From NCBI GenBank assembly GCA_002372505.1, contig DFGY01000110.1, forward strand, positions 1 through 12,645: 12,645 nt of DNA, given 5' to 3'. Each line of letters starts with the position of its first letter. Within the stretch, counting starts at the first letter, position 1. Origin of the DNA: Firmicutes bacterium UBA3738. GTDB taxonomy: Bacteria > Bacillota > Clostridia > Peptostreptococcales > Anaerovoracaceae. Positions 1-6,539 of this stretch are shown here, in pieces. The notes beneath the pieces are model-generated. The model made no database searches and had not been told where the DNA came from. It saw nothing but the letters and a program-made list of their open reading frames with translations. Position numbers and translations under genes: made by a program.

Positions 1-7
1 CCCTATA

Positions 8-44
8 GCTGGCCCTGCCGGCTTAAGAGGAGCCGGCGGCCAGC
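8..44. other. GC-rich stem-loop at the left edge of the window
   Basis: Two nested GC-rich arms pair: GCTGGCC (8-14) with GGCCAGC (38-44), and GCCGGC (17-22) with GCCGGC (32-37). A 2-nt bulge and a 9-nt loop separate them. There is no T-run after it (the next bases are GC-rich, then GAAAA), so it is not a convincing intrinsic terminator. It could be the 3' end of a gene or structured RNA that begins before the window. Reading frames across it are open from base 1 but too short to identify. Confidence 0.5.
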
Positions 45-156
45 GCGGCACAGCCGTGGCGTCCTGAAAAACTATCATAACGGAGTCAAGCAAAAACTCC
101 ACAATAACTTGACACTATCCATCGAACAATTGCCATTAGCGTTATGACAATGTTTG

Positions 157-165
157 TGCTATACT
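157..165 (+). promoter_or_regulatory. Probable extended -10 promoter for lgt
   Basis: TG at 157-158, one base, then TATACT at 160-165 matches an extended -10 element. The best -35 candidate is weak (TTAGCG, 136-141, 18-bp spacer), as is common for extended -10 promoters. The usual distance puts the start site near 172, which is the A of the chosen lgt ATG, so the transcript may have no leader. This is inference from spacing only. Confidence 0.45.
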
Positions 166-171
166 ATCCGC

Positions 172-909
172 ATGTTTACAAGCTCACCAAACCCAATAGC
201 ATTCACATTGTTCGGAGTGGATATAAGATGGTACGGCATACTGGTTGCCACAGGCATACTAGTTGCCGTAACACTTGCGTATCTCCGTTTTCCGAAGCAT
301 GGTCTAAAGAGCGACGATCTACTTGATATCGCTCTTATTTCGGTACCCGTAGGGATCATCGGGGCTAGGGCATATTATGTTATTTTCCAATGGGAAGATT
401 ATGCCGGAGACATTGGCAAAATCCTCGATGTGAGGGGAGGCGGTCTGGCAATTCACGGCGGTCTTATCTGCGGATTTATTGCCGGATTTCTGGTCTGTAG
501 GTATAAGAAAATTAAATTCCTGGATGCCATCGATGCGGTTATTCCCGGAGTTGCTCTGGCTCAGGCAATAGGAAGATGGGGCAATTACTTTAACAGCGAA
601 GCCCACGGCGGACCGACGGATCTCCCCTGGGCAATAATGGTGAACGGACAGGGCGTGCACCCGACTTTTTTGTATGAATCCATATGGTGCCTGTTCCTGT
701 TCATATTCCTTTCAATAAAGGACAGAAACAGAAAGTTCATCGGCCAGACATTCCTGCTCTACTGCATACTCTACTCGCTGGAGCGTTTCTTCGTGGAATG
801 GCTGCGCACGGACAGCCTCATGATTGGCCCGTTCAAGCAAGCCCAGTTATTGTCACTATCAGTAATAATAGTCTCACTCATAGTCTACAAAATCCTAAAT
901 AAAAAATAG
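172..909 (+). CDS. lgt: Prolipoprotein diacylglyceryl transferase
   Basis: Membrane enzyme that moves the diacylglyceryl group of phosphatidylglycerol onto the lipobox cysteine of prolipoproteins, the first step of lipoprotein maturation. The 245-residue product has the family landmarks. These are an N-terminal RWYGIL segment, GLAIHGGL with His95 (equivalent to the essential E. coli His103), and the signature GRWGNYFNSE at 134-143 with Arg135. A C-terminal YSLERFFVEWLRTD stretch is followed by a last membrane helix. About seven hydrophobic helices are expected and visible. I chose ATG 172, which gives MFTSSPNPIAF, matching the usual Lgt N-terminus. An in-frame TTG at 154 would add six residues, but it lies inside the likely promoter. 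No Shine-Dalgarno precedes either start. A 514-bp gap separates the gene from mraZ, so it is probably its own transcription unit. Confidence 0.95.
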   Translation: MFTSSPNPIAFTLFGVDIRWYGILVATGILVAVTLAYLRFPKHGLKSDDLLDIALISVPVGIIGARAYYVIFQWEDYAGDIGKILDVRGGGLAIHGGLICGFIAGFLVCRYKKIKFLDAIDAVIPGVALAQAIGRWGNYFNSEAHGGPTDLPWAIMVNGQGVHPTFLYESIWCLFLFIFLSIKDRNRKFIGQTFLLYCILYSLERFFVEWLRTDSLMIGPFKQAQLLSLSVIIVSLIVYKILNKK

Positions 910-914
910 AAGAA

Positions 915-940
915 CGTTTCACGGGGACAGGCTTTTTGTT
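915..940 (+). repeat. Type A terminal repeat, left end
   Basis: It begins CGTTTCACGGGGACAGGC and continues into a T-run. It is identical over 26 bp to the reverse complement of 1188-1213 and to 12312-12337. The match stops at 941, so the second GTTTCAC module seen in the other two copies is degenerate here (GTTACGG). Confidence 0.9.
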
Positions 941-1117
941 ACGGCACGACACATTTTGATTCCTAAACAAATCACATAAACCAAAAGTATTGAAGGTTGT
1001 TTCACTGTTTTTATTATAAACAAATCTGTGAATATTTTTCTAACGCCACTAAGTTCTCTTCTTAGTAAACCGGCGCATAGAACGCGAAAATGCTGGAGCA
1101 ATCATTAGAAAAAGTTA

Positions 1118-1151
1118 AAAACTCTTTCACTCATTGCGAGAAAAGAGTTTT
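1118..1151. other. Hairpin inside the type A element
   Basis: AAAACTCTTT (1118-1127) pairs with AAAGAGTTTT (1142-1151). Inside it CTC (1130-1132) pairs with GAG (1138-1140) around a 5-nt loop, with a small CA/A internal loop. The stem is AT-rich. On the minus strand it is followed by T-rich sequence and could be a weak terminator, but it may simply be a structural feature of the element. Confidence 0.5.
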
Positions 1152-1183
1152 ATTGAAAATAATGTCGAATATGGCGAGTTGAA

Positions 1184-1215
1184 GTGAAACAAAAAGCCTG
1201 TCCCCGTGAAACGCT
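1184..1215 (-). repeat. Type A terminal repeat, right end (32-bp form)
   Basis: Read on the minus strand, this is GTTTCAC, the 15-nt spacer GGGGACAGGCTTTTT, then a second GTTTCAC, plus flanking bases. All 32 positions match 12310-12341 in opposite orientation. The two copies therefore bracket the mraZ-to-divIB operon as inverted repeats about 11 kb apart. Confidence 0.9.
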
Positions 1216-1251
1216 TATATTGGTACGCGCGTATGAGGGAGCCCCAATATA
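1216..1251 (+). other. Hairpin upstream of the mra promoter, possible lgt terminator remnant
   Basis: TATATTGG (1216-1223) pairs perfectly with CCAATATA (1244-1251). The 20-nt loop contains the small palindrome TACGCGCGTA (1224-1233). A short TTTT follows a few bases later (1258-1261). It directly abuts the right end of the type A element. It might be the original lgt terminator, displaced by insertion, but the stem is AT-rich and the T-run is distant. Confidence 0.35.
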
Positions 1252-1271
1252 TTGTGCTTTTGAATTCGGTC

Positions 1272-1300
1272 TTAAAAGGGCTGGTTTTTTTATATATAAT
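1272..1300 (+). promoter_or_regulatory. Possible upstream promoter of the mra operon
   Basis: TTAAAA (1272-1277), a 17-bp spacer and a perfect TATAAT (1295-1300) form a plausible sigmaA-type promoter with a start site near 1307. It lies upstream of the MraZ-type boxes. Its AT-rich surroundings lower the confidence. Confidence 0.45.
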
Positions 1301-1337
1301 TAAGTGGTTTATAGTCCCAAAAAAACGTATAAAAATC

Positions 1338-1366
1338 TTGAAATAGGGAGTGAAATGGAGTAAAGT
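1338..1366 (+). promoter_or_regulatory. Probable main mra promoter
   Basis: TTGAAA (1338-1343), an exact 17-bp spacer and TAAAGT (1361-1366) give a sigmaA-like promoter with a start near 1373, about 50 nt before mraZ. The three MraZ-type boxes lie between and over these elements, as expected for a repressible promoter. Confidence 0.6.
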
Positions 1367-1370
1367 GGTA
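1341..1370 (+). promoter_or_regulatory. MraZ operator: three direct repeats with 10-bp period
   Basis: GGGAG (1346-1350), TGGAG (1356-1360) and TGGTA (1366-1370) are spaced exactly 10 bp apart with A-rich 5-nt spacers. As 10-mers they read AAATAGGGAG, TGAAATGGAG and TAAAGTGGTA. MraZ proteins are known to bind tandem TGGNN-type boxes separated by 5 nt upstream of mraZ. The position over the -35/-10 region predicts autorepression of the whole cluster by steric block. Confidence 0.75.
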
Positions 1371-1423
1371 CATGTAGAAGCGGAACTGGCCTTTTTGTAC
1401 GATTTTTTGGAGACTTCAGAAGA

Positions 1424-1855
1424 ATGTTCATGGGAAGTTATGAAAACTCAATAGATACGAAGGCAAGAGTCATTATTCCATCGAAGTTCAGAGAGGAACT
1501 GGGATTGGAATGTGTTATCACTCGTGGTTTTGATACCTGTCTCGATATTTATCCCATGAGGGCCTGGGAGGAGTTTGAGGCTAGGCTGAAAGGTCTGCCT
1601 ATGTCCAACCAGAACGCCAGGAATTTCGCAAGGAAGTTTAGAGCTAATGCAGTAAAGTGTGAGATAGATAAACAAGGCAGGATGACTATCCCGCCGGCGT
1701 TGAGGGATTTCGCAAAGATCGAAAAGGATCTTACGACCATCGGCAACGGTGACAAGATAGAAGTCTGGAGCCGCGATGTTTGGGAAAGCGATGAGGGCGT
1801 AGGAATGCTTGAAGACATCGACATTGCAGAAGGCATGGAGCAATATGGAATTTAG
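1424..1855 (+). CDS. mraZ: Transcriptional regulator MraZ
   Basis: DNA-binding regulator of the dcw cluster, made of two tandem SpoVT/AbrB-like half-domains that assemble into a ring. The 143-residue protein starts MFMGSYENSID, close to the family's usual MFMGEYQHTID. The two repeat motifs are DTKAR (11-15) and DKQGR (82-86), each followed by a hydrophobic-Pro turn (VIIP, MTIP). The first motif has Ala14 where Gly is usual. The start at 1424 is supported by GGAGA at 1409-1413 and the conserved MFMG. The last 11 nt overlap rsmH. The predicted operator lies just upstream, so autoregulation is likely. Identity is very secure; the regulatory direction is inferred from family knowledge. Confidence 0.96.
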   Translation: MFMGSYENSIDTKARVIIPSKFREELGLECVITRGFDTCLDIYPMRAWEEFEARLKGLPMSNQNARNFARKFRANAVKCEIDKQGRMTIPPALRDFAKIEKDLTTIGNGDKIEVWSRDVWESDEGVGMLEDIDIAEGMEQYGI

Positions 1856-2783
1856 CCACAAGCCCGTAATGCCGAGGGAGTGCATCGAGTTTCTGAACAT
1901 TGACCCTGATGGAATATATGTAGACGGAACTATAGGCGGCGCAGGTCATTCATCGCTGATCTGTGAGAACCTCTCAGAGAATGGAACGCTTATAGGTATA
2001 GACAGGGACGATGATGCACTTACCACAGCATCGCAGAGATTAGAAAAGTATGATTGCAACAAGCACTTTGTGAAGAGCAATTACTCGGAAATAAAAGAGG
2101 TGATCCGCAATCTGGATATAGCCGAAATAGACGGCGCACTGCTGGACATAGGAGTTTCGTCATTTCAGCTGGACGAGCAGTCGAGAGGGTTTTCTTACAT
2201 GCAGGACTCGCCTCTGGACATGAGAATGGATCAGCAGGCAGGATTCACCGCAGCTGATGTGGTGAACACCTACAGCGAAAAGGATCTGGCAGGAATTATA
2301 AAAAAGTATGGCGAAGAGCGCTGGGCATCCAGAATAGCTCAGTTCATAGTAAAGGCCAGGGAAAAGGAAGATTTAAAGACAAGCGGACAGCTTGTGGAAA
2401 TAATAAAAGCGGCGGTGCCGGCATCTGCCAGAAGGGAAGGACCACACCCCGCAAAGAGAACATTCCAGGCGCTGAGAATAGAAGTAAACGACGAGCTGGC
2501 CAGCCTGGAAAAAGCAGTGAAGGACTTTATGGATGTACTTGCCCCCAAGGGGAGACTGGCAATCATAACATTCCACTCACTGGAAGACAGAATAGTAAAG
2601 GAAGCATTTAATCAAAGGGCCAACCCCTGCACATGCCCGCCGGAATTTCCGGTATGCGTATGCGGAAAGGTGGCGGACATAAAGAAAATAACCAGAAAGC
2701 CAGTAGTGGCAGATGACGATGAATTAGAAAGTAACCCGCGCAGCAGAAGTGCGAAACTGAGAGTTATAGAAAAGAGAGGATAG
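1845..2783 (+). CDS. rsmH: 16S rRNA (cytosine(1402)-N(4))-methyltransferase
   Basis: SAM-dependent methyltransferase (MraW) that N4-methylates C1402 in the decoding centre of 16S rRNA. The 312-residue product has the SAM-binding loop DGTIGGAGHS (27-36), an acidic strand end GIDRDDDAL, and the family motif DIGVSS (101-106) followed by QLDEQSRGFSY and SPLDMRMD. Near the C-terminus are ITFHSLEDRIVK and the cysteine-rich NPCTCPPEFPVCVCG, typical of RsmH. I chose ATG 1845 because MEFSHKPVM matches the family N-terminus and GGAG lies just upstream at 1837-1840. An in-frame TTG at 1809 would add twelve unconserved residues. It overlaps mraZ by 11 nt and is one base from the next gene, implying translational coupling. 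Confidence 0.96.
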   Translation: MEFSHKPVMPRECIEFLNIDPDGIYVDGTIGGAGHSSLICENLSENGTLIGIDRDDDALTTASQRLEKYDCNKHFVKSNYSEIKEVIRNLDIAEIDGALLDIGVSSFQLDEQSRGFSYMQDSPLDMRMDQQAGFTAADVVNTYSEKDLAGIIKKYGEERWASRIAQFIVKAREKEDLKTSGQLVEIIKAAVPASARREGPHPAKRTFQALRIEVNDELASLEKAVKDFMDVLAPKGRLAIITFHSLEDRIVKEAFNQRANPCTCPPEFPVCVCGKVADIKKITRKPVVADDDELESNPRSRSAKLRVIEKRG

Positions 2784-2784
2784 G

Positions 2785-3210
2785 ATGCAGAGCTTTGCAG
2801 GTTCACAATTCGAATACAAATACGGTTACGAGCAAAGTGCATACAACACTAAGCCTGCAAGCGGCCGTAAGAAAAAGACCGGCCTTAGGACCAGCGAGAA
2901 GAAAATGATGCTGGTAATGGTGCTTCTGGCCGGGCTGATAGGCATTTTGATAATAGTGTCGGCAGCCTATTCGGCACAGATAAACTACAACAATAACTTG
3001 CTGAAAAAGGAGATTGCCACACTTGAAGGCGAGGTGCAGAGTCTGCAGGTTGACATACAAAGCGCAAACAACATAGCGGTAATAGAGGAAACCGCAACAG
3101 GCAAACTTGGAATGGTGTACGCTGACGGAGAAAAATGTGTCAACATTAAAAGCGCAAATCAGCCGACCAAAAACTTTGCCGCCAAACTCAAAAAAGAGGC
3201 ATTTAACTAG
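2785..3210 (+). CDS. ftsL: FtsL-like bitopic cell-division protein
   Basis: Small single-pass membrane protein that, in the divisome, pairs with DivIC/FtsB and DivIB/FtsQ and helps activate FtsW-FtsI. The 141-residue product has a basic cytoplasmic tail (about 1-40, with RKKK at 28-31), one transmembrane helix (about 41-63), then a heptad-like coiled coil (about 66-98). A short extracytoplasmic end follows with LGMVYADGEKCVNI, like the LGM(V) motif of the FtsL/DivIC family. Sequence conservation is low, so identity rests on topology, coiled coil and its place between rsmH and ftsI. A good ribosome site (AGAGAGGA) precedes ATG 2785, one base after the rsmH stop. It could be labelled septum formation initiator instead. 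Confidence 0.8.
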   Translation: MQSFAGSQFEYKYGYEQSAYNTKPASGRKKKTGLRTSEKKMMLVMVLLAGLIGILIIVSAAYSAQINYNNNLLKKEIATLEGEVQSLQVDIQSANNIAVIEETATGKLGMVYADGEKCVNIKSANQPTKNFAAKLKKEAFN

Positions 3211-3255
3211 AATGGCGGCATGCGGCTTGTTTGAAATAATTTCATATAGAGAAAT

Positions 3256-3307
3256 GAGTCGGACAACTTAATTATGGACCAGTGAGGTTGCCCGGCTCTT
3301 TCTTTTT
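3256..3307 (+). terminator. Terminator-like or attenuator hairpin between ftsL and ftsI
   Basis: GAGTCGGACAAC (3256-3267) pairs with GTTGCCCGGCTC (3287-3298). Eleven of twelve positions pair, including one U-G wobble, with a single A-C mismatch. The loop is 19 nt and the run TTTCTTTTT follows (3299-3307). This has the shape of a rho-independent terminator on the + strand. I see no promoter between it and ftsI, whose start is only 12 nt further on. Full termination would silence the downstream genes, so partial termination or regulated attenuation is more likely. Confidence 0.6.
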
Positions 3308-3319
3308 AACAAAGAGGAA

Positions 3320-5140
3320 ATGGAAAGACGAAGAAGAAGACGTAGAAATAAATATGACTCACAGGTAGTATCCCCGATGAACAAAAAGAGATTATTCCTT
3401 GCGTTCGTCATTTTTTCGGTTGTAATGGTTTTACTGTGTGTGAGAGTCGGATATCTTCAGATTGTCAAAGGCGAGGAGCTAAAGAAAAAGGCTGTAAGCC
3501 AGCAGACAAAAGACGAAATAGTAGAAGCCAAGCGGGGAGAGATTACAGACCGCAACGGCAACAACCTGGCAGTCAGCACCCTTAGATATTCCGTGTGGGT
3601 AAGGCCTGCCACTGTCATGAGTGAAGGCGATACCCCTGAGGAAAAGCAGACAAAGCTAAGGGAGACGGCAGCCACCCTGTCAAAGTATATAGACAAGAGC
3701 GAAACGGATATTCTCGCGGAGCTGAGCCAGAACATTCCCCTTGTTAAAATCGCCAAGTATCAGACAAACGATACGATTAAGAAGGTGAGGAAGGAAGAAC
3801 TTGCCGGCGTATCTATTACGGAAGAAACCAAGAGAGCTTACCCTCTGGGCAATTTTGCGTCTCAGCTTCTGGGATCCGTTACCGATGACAACAACGGGCT
3901 CTCCGGTCTGGAACAGTATTACAATAAGGAGCTTAAGGGCAGCGCCGGAAGATGGGTGCAGAGCAAGGACGCGGCAGGAAACTCACTGTTCTACGGCGAT
4001 GAAAAATTCTACGAAGCCGAAGACGGAGAAAGTCTTGAACTTACTATAGATGAAGTAGTGCAGCATTACGCTGAAGAGGCTATTGCCTGGACGAAGAAAG
4101 AGACGAAGGCGTCGAGAGTAAGGTGTATTGTTATGGATCCGAACAACGGGGAAGTGCTGGCTATGGCAGCCACAGGAGGCTTCGACCCAAACAATGCCCG
4201 GGACGGCAGAAACGAGACGGACAAGAATAAATTAGAGCAGATGAGCGGCAAGGAGCAGCTGGAGTATCTCAACCAAATCTGGAGGAATCCTCTGGTCAGC
4301 GATACCTATGAGCCGGGATCCACATTCAAGCTGTTCACTCTGTCCATGGCTCTGGAAGAAAATCTGACAACATTATCGGAAGGCTTTTACGACAGCGGAT
4401 CAATAAACGTTTCCGGGACTCAGATAAGATGCTGGAGCTATACAAATCCCCACGGAGGCCAGACTCTTAAGCAGGCTCTGGGTAATTCATGTAACCCGGT
4501 GTTCGTCCAGCTGGCTCAGAGAATAGGTATTAACAGATTTTACGATTATCTGGAGCTCTTCGGGTTCGACGAGAGGACGGGCATAGATTATCCGGGAGAA
4601 GCTACGGCCATATTCCAGGATAAGAAGACGGCAGGTCCTGTAGGAACGGCCACCATAGGCTTCGGACAGGGTATAGCTGTAACACCCATACAGCTCATAA
4701 CAGGGGTGTGCTCCATTGTAAACGATGGCATGCTTATGAAGCCCCATCTAGTTAAGAAAATAAAAGACAGCAAAGGCAAGACTATTAAAGAAATAAAACC
4801 GGAAAAGGTCAGACAGACCATATCAAAGGAGACCTCCGCCAAGGTGAAAGAGGCCATGGAATACGTTGTTTCAAAAGGCGGCGCCAAGGCGGCTCAGGTC
4901 AAGGGATACCGCATAGGCGGTAAGACAGGTACGGCAAATAAAGTGGACCCGGGAACGGGTAAATACGGAAAGAATATTATTGCGTCCTTCGTAGGCGTTG
5001 CGCCTATGGATGATCCGAAGATGGTGGTGCTGTTCATAGTTGACAATCCGCCGGGAGAGGCATTTGGTTCAACGGTGGCAGCTCCGGGAGCTCAGAGAGT
5101 TCTCAAGAACACACTCAGATATATGGGGGTGAAGAAGTGA
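3320..5140 (+). CDS. ftsI: Septal class B penicillin-binding protein (peptidoglycan transpeptidase)
   Basis: D,D-transpeptidase that cross-links septal peptidoglycan with FtsW. The 606-residue protein has an arginine-rich cytoplasmic tail (seven Arg at 3-9), one membrane helix (about 25-41) and the class B dimerisation segment starting RGEITDRNG (72-80). Its transpeptidase domain has all three active-site motifs: STFK (Ser334 nucleophile, Lys337), SCN (390-392) and KTGT (535-538). It ends about 70 residues after KTGT, so there is no PASTA domain, unlike many Bacillota PBP2B/SpoVD proteins. The start is uncertain: AGAGG (3313-3317) is only 2 nt from ATG 3320, while in-frame ATG 3377 (Met20) lies 8 nt after AGGTAG and just before the helix. 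The stop overlaps murF by 4 nt. It could be called pbpB or spoVD; no sporulation evidence is visible. Confidence 0.93.
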   Translation: MERRRRRRRNKYDSQVVSPMNKKRLFLAFVIFSVVMVLLCVRVGYLQIVKGEELKKKAVSQQTKDEIVEAKRGEITDRNGNNLAVSTLRYSVWVRPATVMSEGDTPEEKQTKLRETAATLSKYIDKSETDILAELSQNIPLVKIAKYQTNDTIKKVRKEELAGVSITEETKRAYPLGNFASQLLGSVTDDNNGLSGLEQYYNKELKGSAGRWVQSKDAAGNSLFYGDEKFYEAEDGESLELTIDEVVQHYAEEAIAWTKKETKASRVRCIVMDPNNGEVLAMAATGGFDPNNARDGRNETDKNKLEQMSGKEQLEYLNQIWRNPLVSDTYEPGSTFKLFTLSMALEENLTTLSEGFYDSGSINVSGTQIRCWSYTNPHGGQTLKQALGNSCNPVFVQLAQRIGINRFYDYLELFGFDERTGIDYPGEATAIFQDKKTAGPVGTATIGFGQGIAVTPIQLITGVCSIVNDGMLMKPHLVKKIKDSKGKTIKEIKPEKVRQTISKETSAKVKEAMEYVVSKGGAKAAQVKGYRIGGKTGTANKVDPGTGKYGKNIIASFVGVAPMDDPKMVVLFIVDNPPGEAFGSTVAAPGAQRVLKNTLRYMGVKK

Positions 5141-6507
5141 AAGAACTAAGTATTAGCGAAATATGCTCAGCTATAGATGGTAAAATTCTTTGCGGAAGGC
5201 CGGGTATGACGGTAAGCAAGGTCAGCAGGGATTCCCGGGAAGTGGACGACGATACAATTTTCTTCGCCCTTATCGGCCAGAACCAGGACGGACATTCATT
5301 CATAAAGGACGTTGTAGCCGGGCAGTGTACGGCTCTGGTAGTATCGGATCCGGAGGCCCTGAAGCAGGTGAGTGACGAATACGTTACAGCCATTCTGGTA
5401 GACGACACCACCAAGGCTCTTCAGAGACTGGCGGCGTGGTACTTAAGACAACTGAATGTTACTATCATAGGAGTAACAGGCAGCGTAGGGAAGACTACCA
5501 CAAAAGACCTTCTGGCAGCAGCTTGCTCTCAGAAGTATAATACAAAGTGCACCCAGGGCAATTACAACAACCACATAGGATTGCCCCTTACGGTGCTGGA
5601 CTTTGATGAAAATACTCAGGTAGGCGTGCTGGAAATGGGAATGGACAAGTACGGGGAAATAGATTTTCTCGCCAATCTGGCCAGACCTCATATCGCGGTT
5701 ATAACCACTATCGGCAGCGCCCACATGGAATTCTTCGGCAGCCGGGAAAATATAATGAAGGCCAAAATGGAAATAACCAATTACCTGGAGCCTTCGGATA
5801 TACTGGTGATAAATTCAGACGGAGACCTGCTGAACACGAAGACGGCAGCAGGGGACTACAGACTCATATCCTGCGGGCCCGATGATAAAGCGGACTTTTC
5901 CATCTCCAACATTGAGGATAAGGGAAAGGATGGAATGGAATTCGATCTCTCGAACATGTGGATGACCCAGAGATTCAGCATTCCGGTCATGGGAGTGCAC
6001 AATGTGAGAAACGCCGCTCTGGCCGCTGCGGCGGCATGCCAGCTGTCCATTACAATGAAGGTGGCAGCTCGCGGAATGTACATGGCAAATATTACAGGAG
6101 GACGCCTGGCATTTAAGAAAAACGACAAGAAGGAAATTGATATAATAGACGACACATACAATGCAAGTCCCGAAGCTATGAGGGCGGCAATAGACCAGCT
6201 CATGGCCGCAGAGGGCCAGCGTAAAGTGGCAATACTTGGCGACATGTATGAACTAGGCGACACTGCGCCTCAGATTCATGAGAGCGTTGGAAGGTATGCC
6301 AAGGAAAAGGGCGTGGACCTGGTACTGGGCGTAGGTGGCTATGGAGTGAGAATAGCCGAAGGAGCCGGAGACATAGGTCAGAGATTCCAGAATAAAAAGG
6401 AATTAATTAAGTCATTGCATAAGATTATAAAAGCAGGCGACACCGTATTGGTAAAGGCTTCAAGAGGTATGGCTCTGGAGGAAGTGGTGGACCAGCTTAT
6501 GAAATAA
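5137..6507 (+). CDS. murF: UDP-N-acetylmuramoyl-tripeptide--D-alanyl-D-alanine ligase
   Basis: Cytoplasmic ATP-dependent Mur ligase that adds D-Ala-D-Ala to UDP-MurNAc-tripeptide, completing the pentapeptide. The 456-residue protein has an N-terminal UDP-binding domain and the ATP loop GVTGSVGKTT (112-121, Lys119). The central domain has GNYNNHIGLPLTVL, typical of MurF, then EMGM and MKAK (207-210, the region of the carbamylated lysine). The C-terminal domain carries DDTYNASPEAM and GDMYELG. SVGKT rather than TNGKT in the loop, with NYNNHIG, separates MurF from MurC, MurD and MurE. It starts with GTG at 5137, overlapping the ftsI stop in GTGA, with GGGGGTG upstream. MurE, normally encoded just before murF, is not present here. 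Confidence 0.96.
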   Translation: MKELSISEICSAIDGKILCGRPGMTVSKVSRDSREVDDDTIFFALIGQNQDGHSFIKDVVAGQCTALVVSDPEALKQVSDEYVTAILVDDTTKALQRLAAWYLRQLNVTIIGVTGSVGKTTTKDLLAAACSQKYNTKCTQGNYNNHIGLPLTVLDFDENTQVGVLEMGMDKYGEIDFLANLARPHIAVITTIGSAHMEFFGSRENIMKAKMEITNYLEPSDILVINSDGDLLNTKTAAGDYRLISCGPDDKADFSISNIEDKGKDGMEFDLSNMWMTQRFSIPVMGVHNVRNAALAAAAACQLSITMKVAARGMYMANITGGRLAFKKNDKKEIDIIDDTYNASPEAMRAAIDQLMAAEGQRKVAILGDMYELGDTAPQIHESVGRYAKEKGVDLVLGVGGYGVRIAEGAGDIGQRFQNKKELIKSLHKIIKAGDTVLVKASRGMALEEVVDQLMK

Positions 6508-6539
6508 ATTATATGAGAAAGATTTCAAGGAAGATATAA

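Larger units (their letters stand above)
915..1213. mobile_element. MITE-like element (type A), 299 bp with 26-bp terminal inverted repeats
   Basis: The first 26 bases (915-940) and last 26 bases (1188-1213) are perfect reverse complements. The element starts 5 bp after the lgt stop codon. The right end extends the repeat to 1184-1215, and that 32-bp version is found perfectly again at 12310-12341. The interior (941-1183) is AT-rich, not palindromic overall, and has no recognisable protein; a 60-codon open frame on the minus strand resembles nothing I know. A hairpin lies at 1118-1151. I see no clear target-site duplication. The ends resemble REP-like repeats that I recall near Y1/RAYT-type transposases in Clostridia, but no transposase is in the window. 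It is probably a non-autonomous or decayed element. Confidence 0.7.

Noticed and set aside
109..114. TTGACA as a -35 box for lgt
   Set aside because: No acceptable -10 sequence lies 16-18 bp downstream; the TATACT at 160 is 45 bp away.
1..147. Open frame from base 1 to a TGA at 145-147, and another ending at 67, as the tail of an upstream gene
   Set aside because: No recognisable protein family, Arg-rich or Gly-Ala-rich by base composition, and no start in the window; too short to call.
919..1101. Minus-strand 60-codon frame inside the type A element
   Set aside because: Its end is simply the translated terminal repeat, no ribosome site is evident, and it resembles no transposase I know.
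3268..3298. T-box or other riboswitch in the ftsL-ftsI gap
   Set aside because: GGACCAG and neighbours do not match the T-box antiterminator consensus, and the region is too short for a specifier domain.
3320..5140. Sporulation-specific SpoVD rather than a vegetative PBP
   Set aside because: It has no PASTA domain and is the only class B PBP in the cluster; nothing in the window indicates sporulation.
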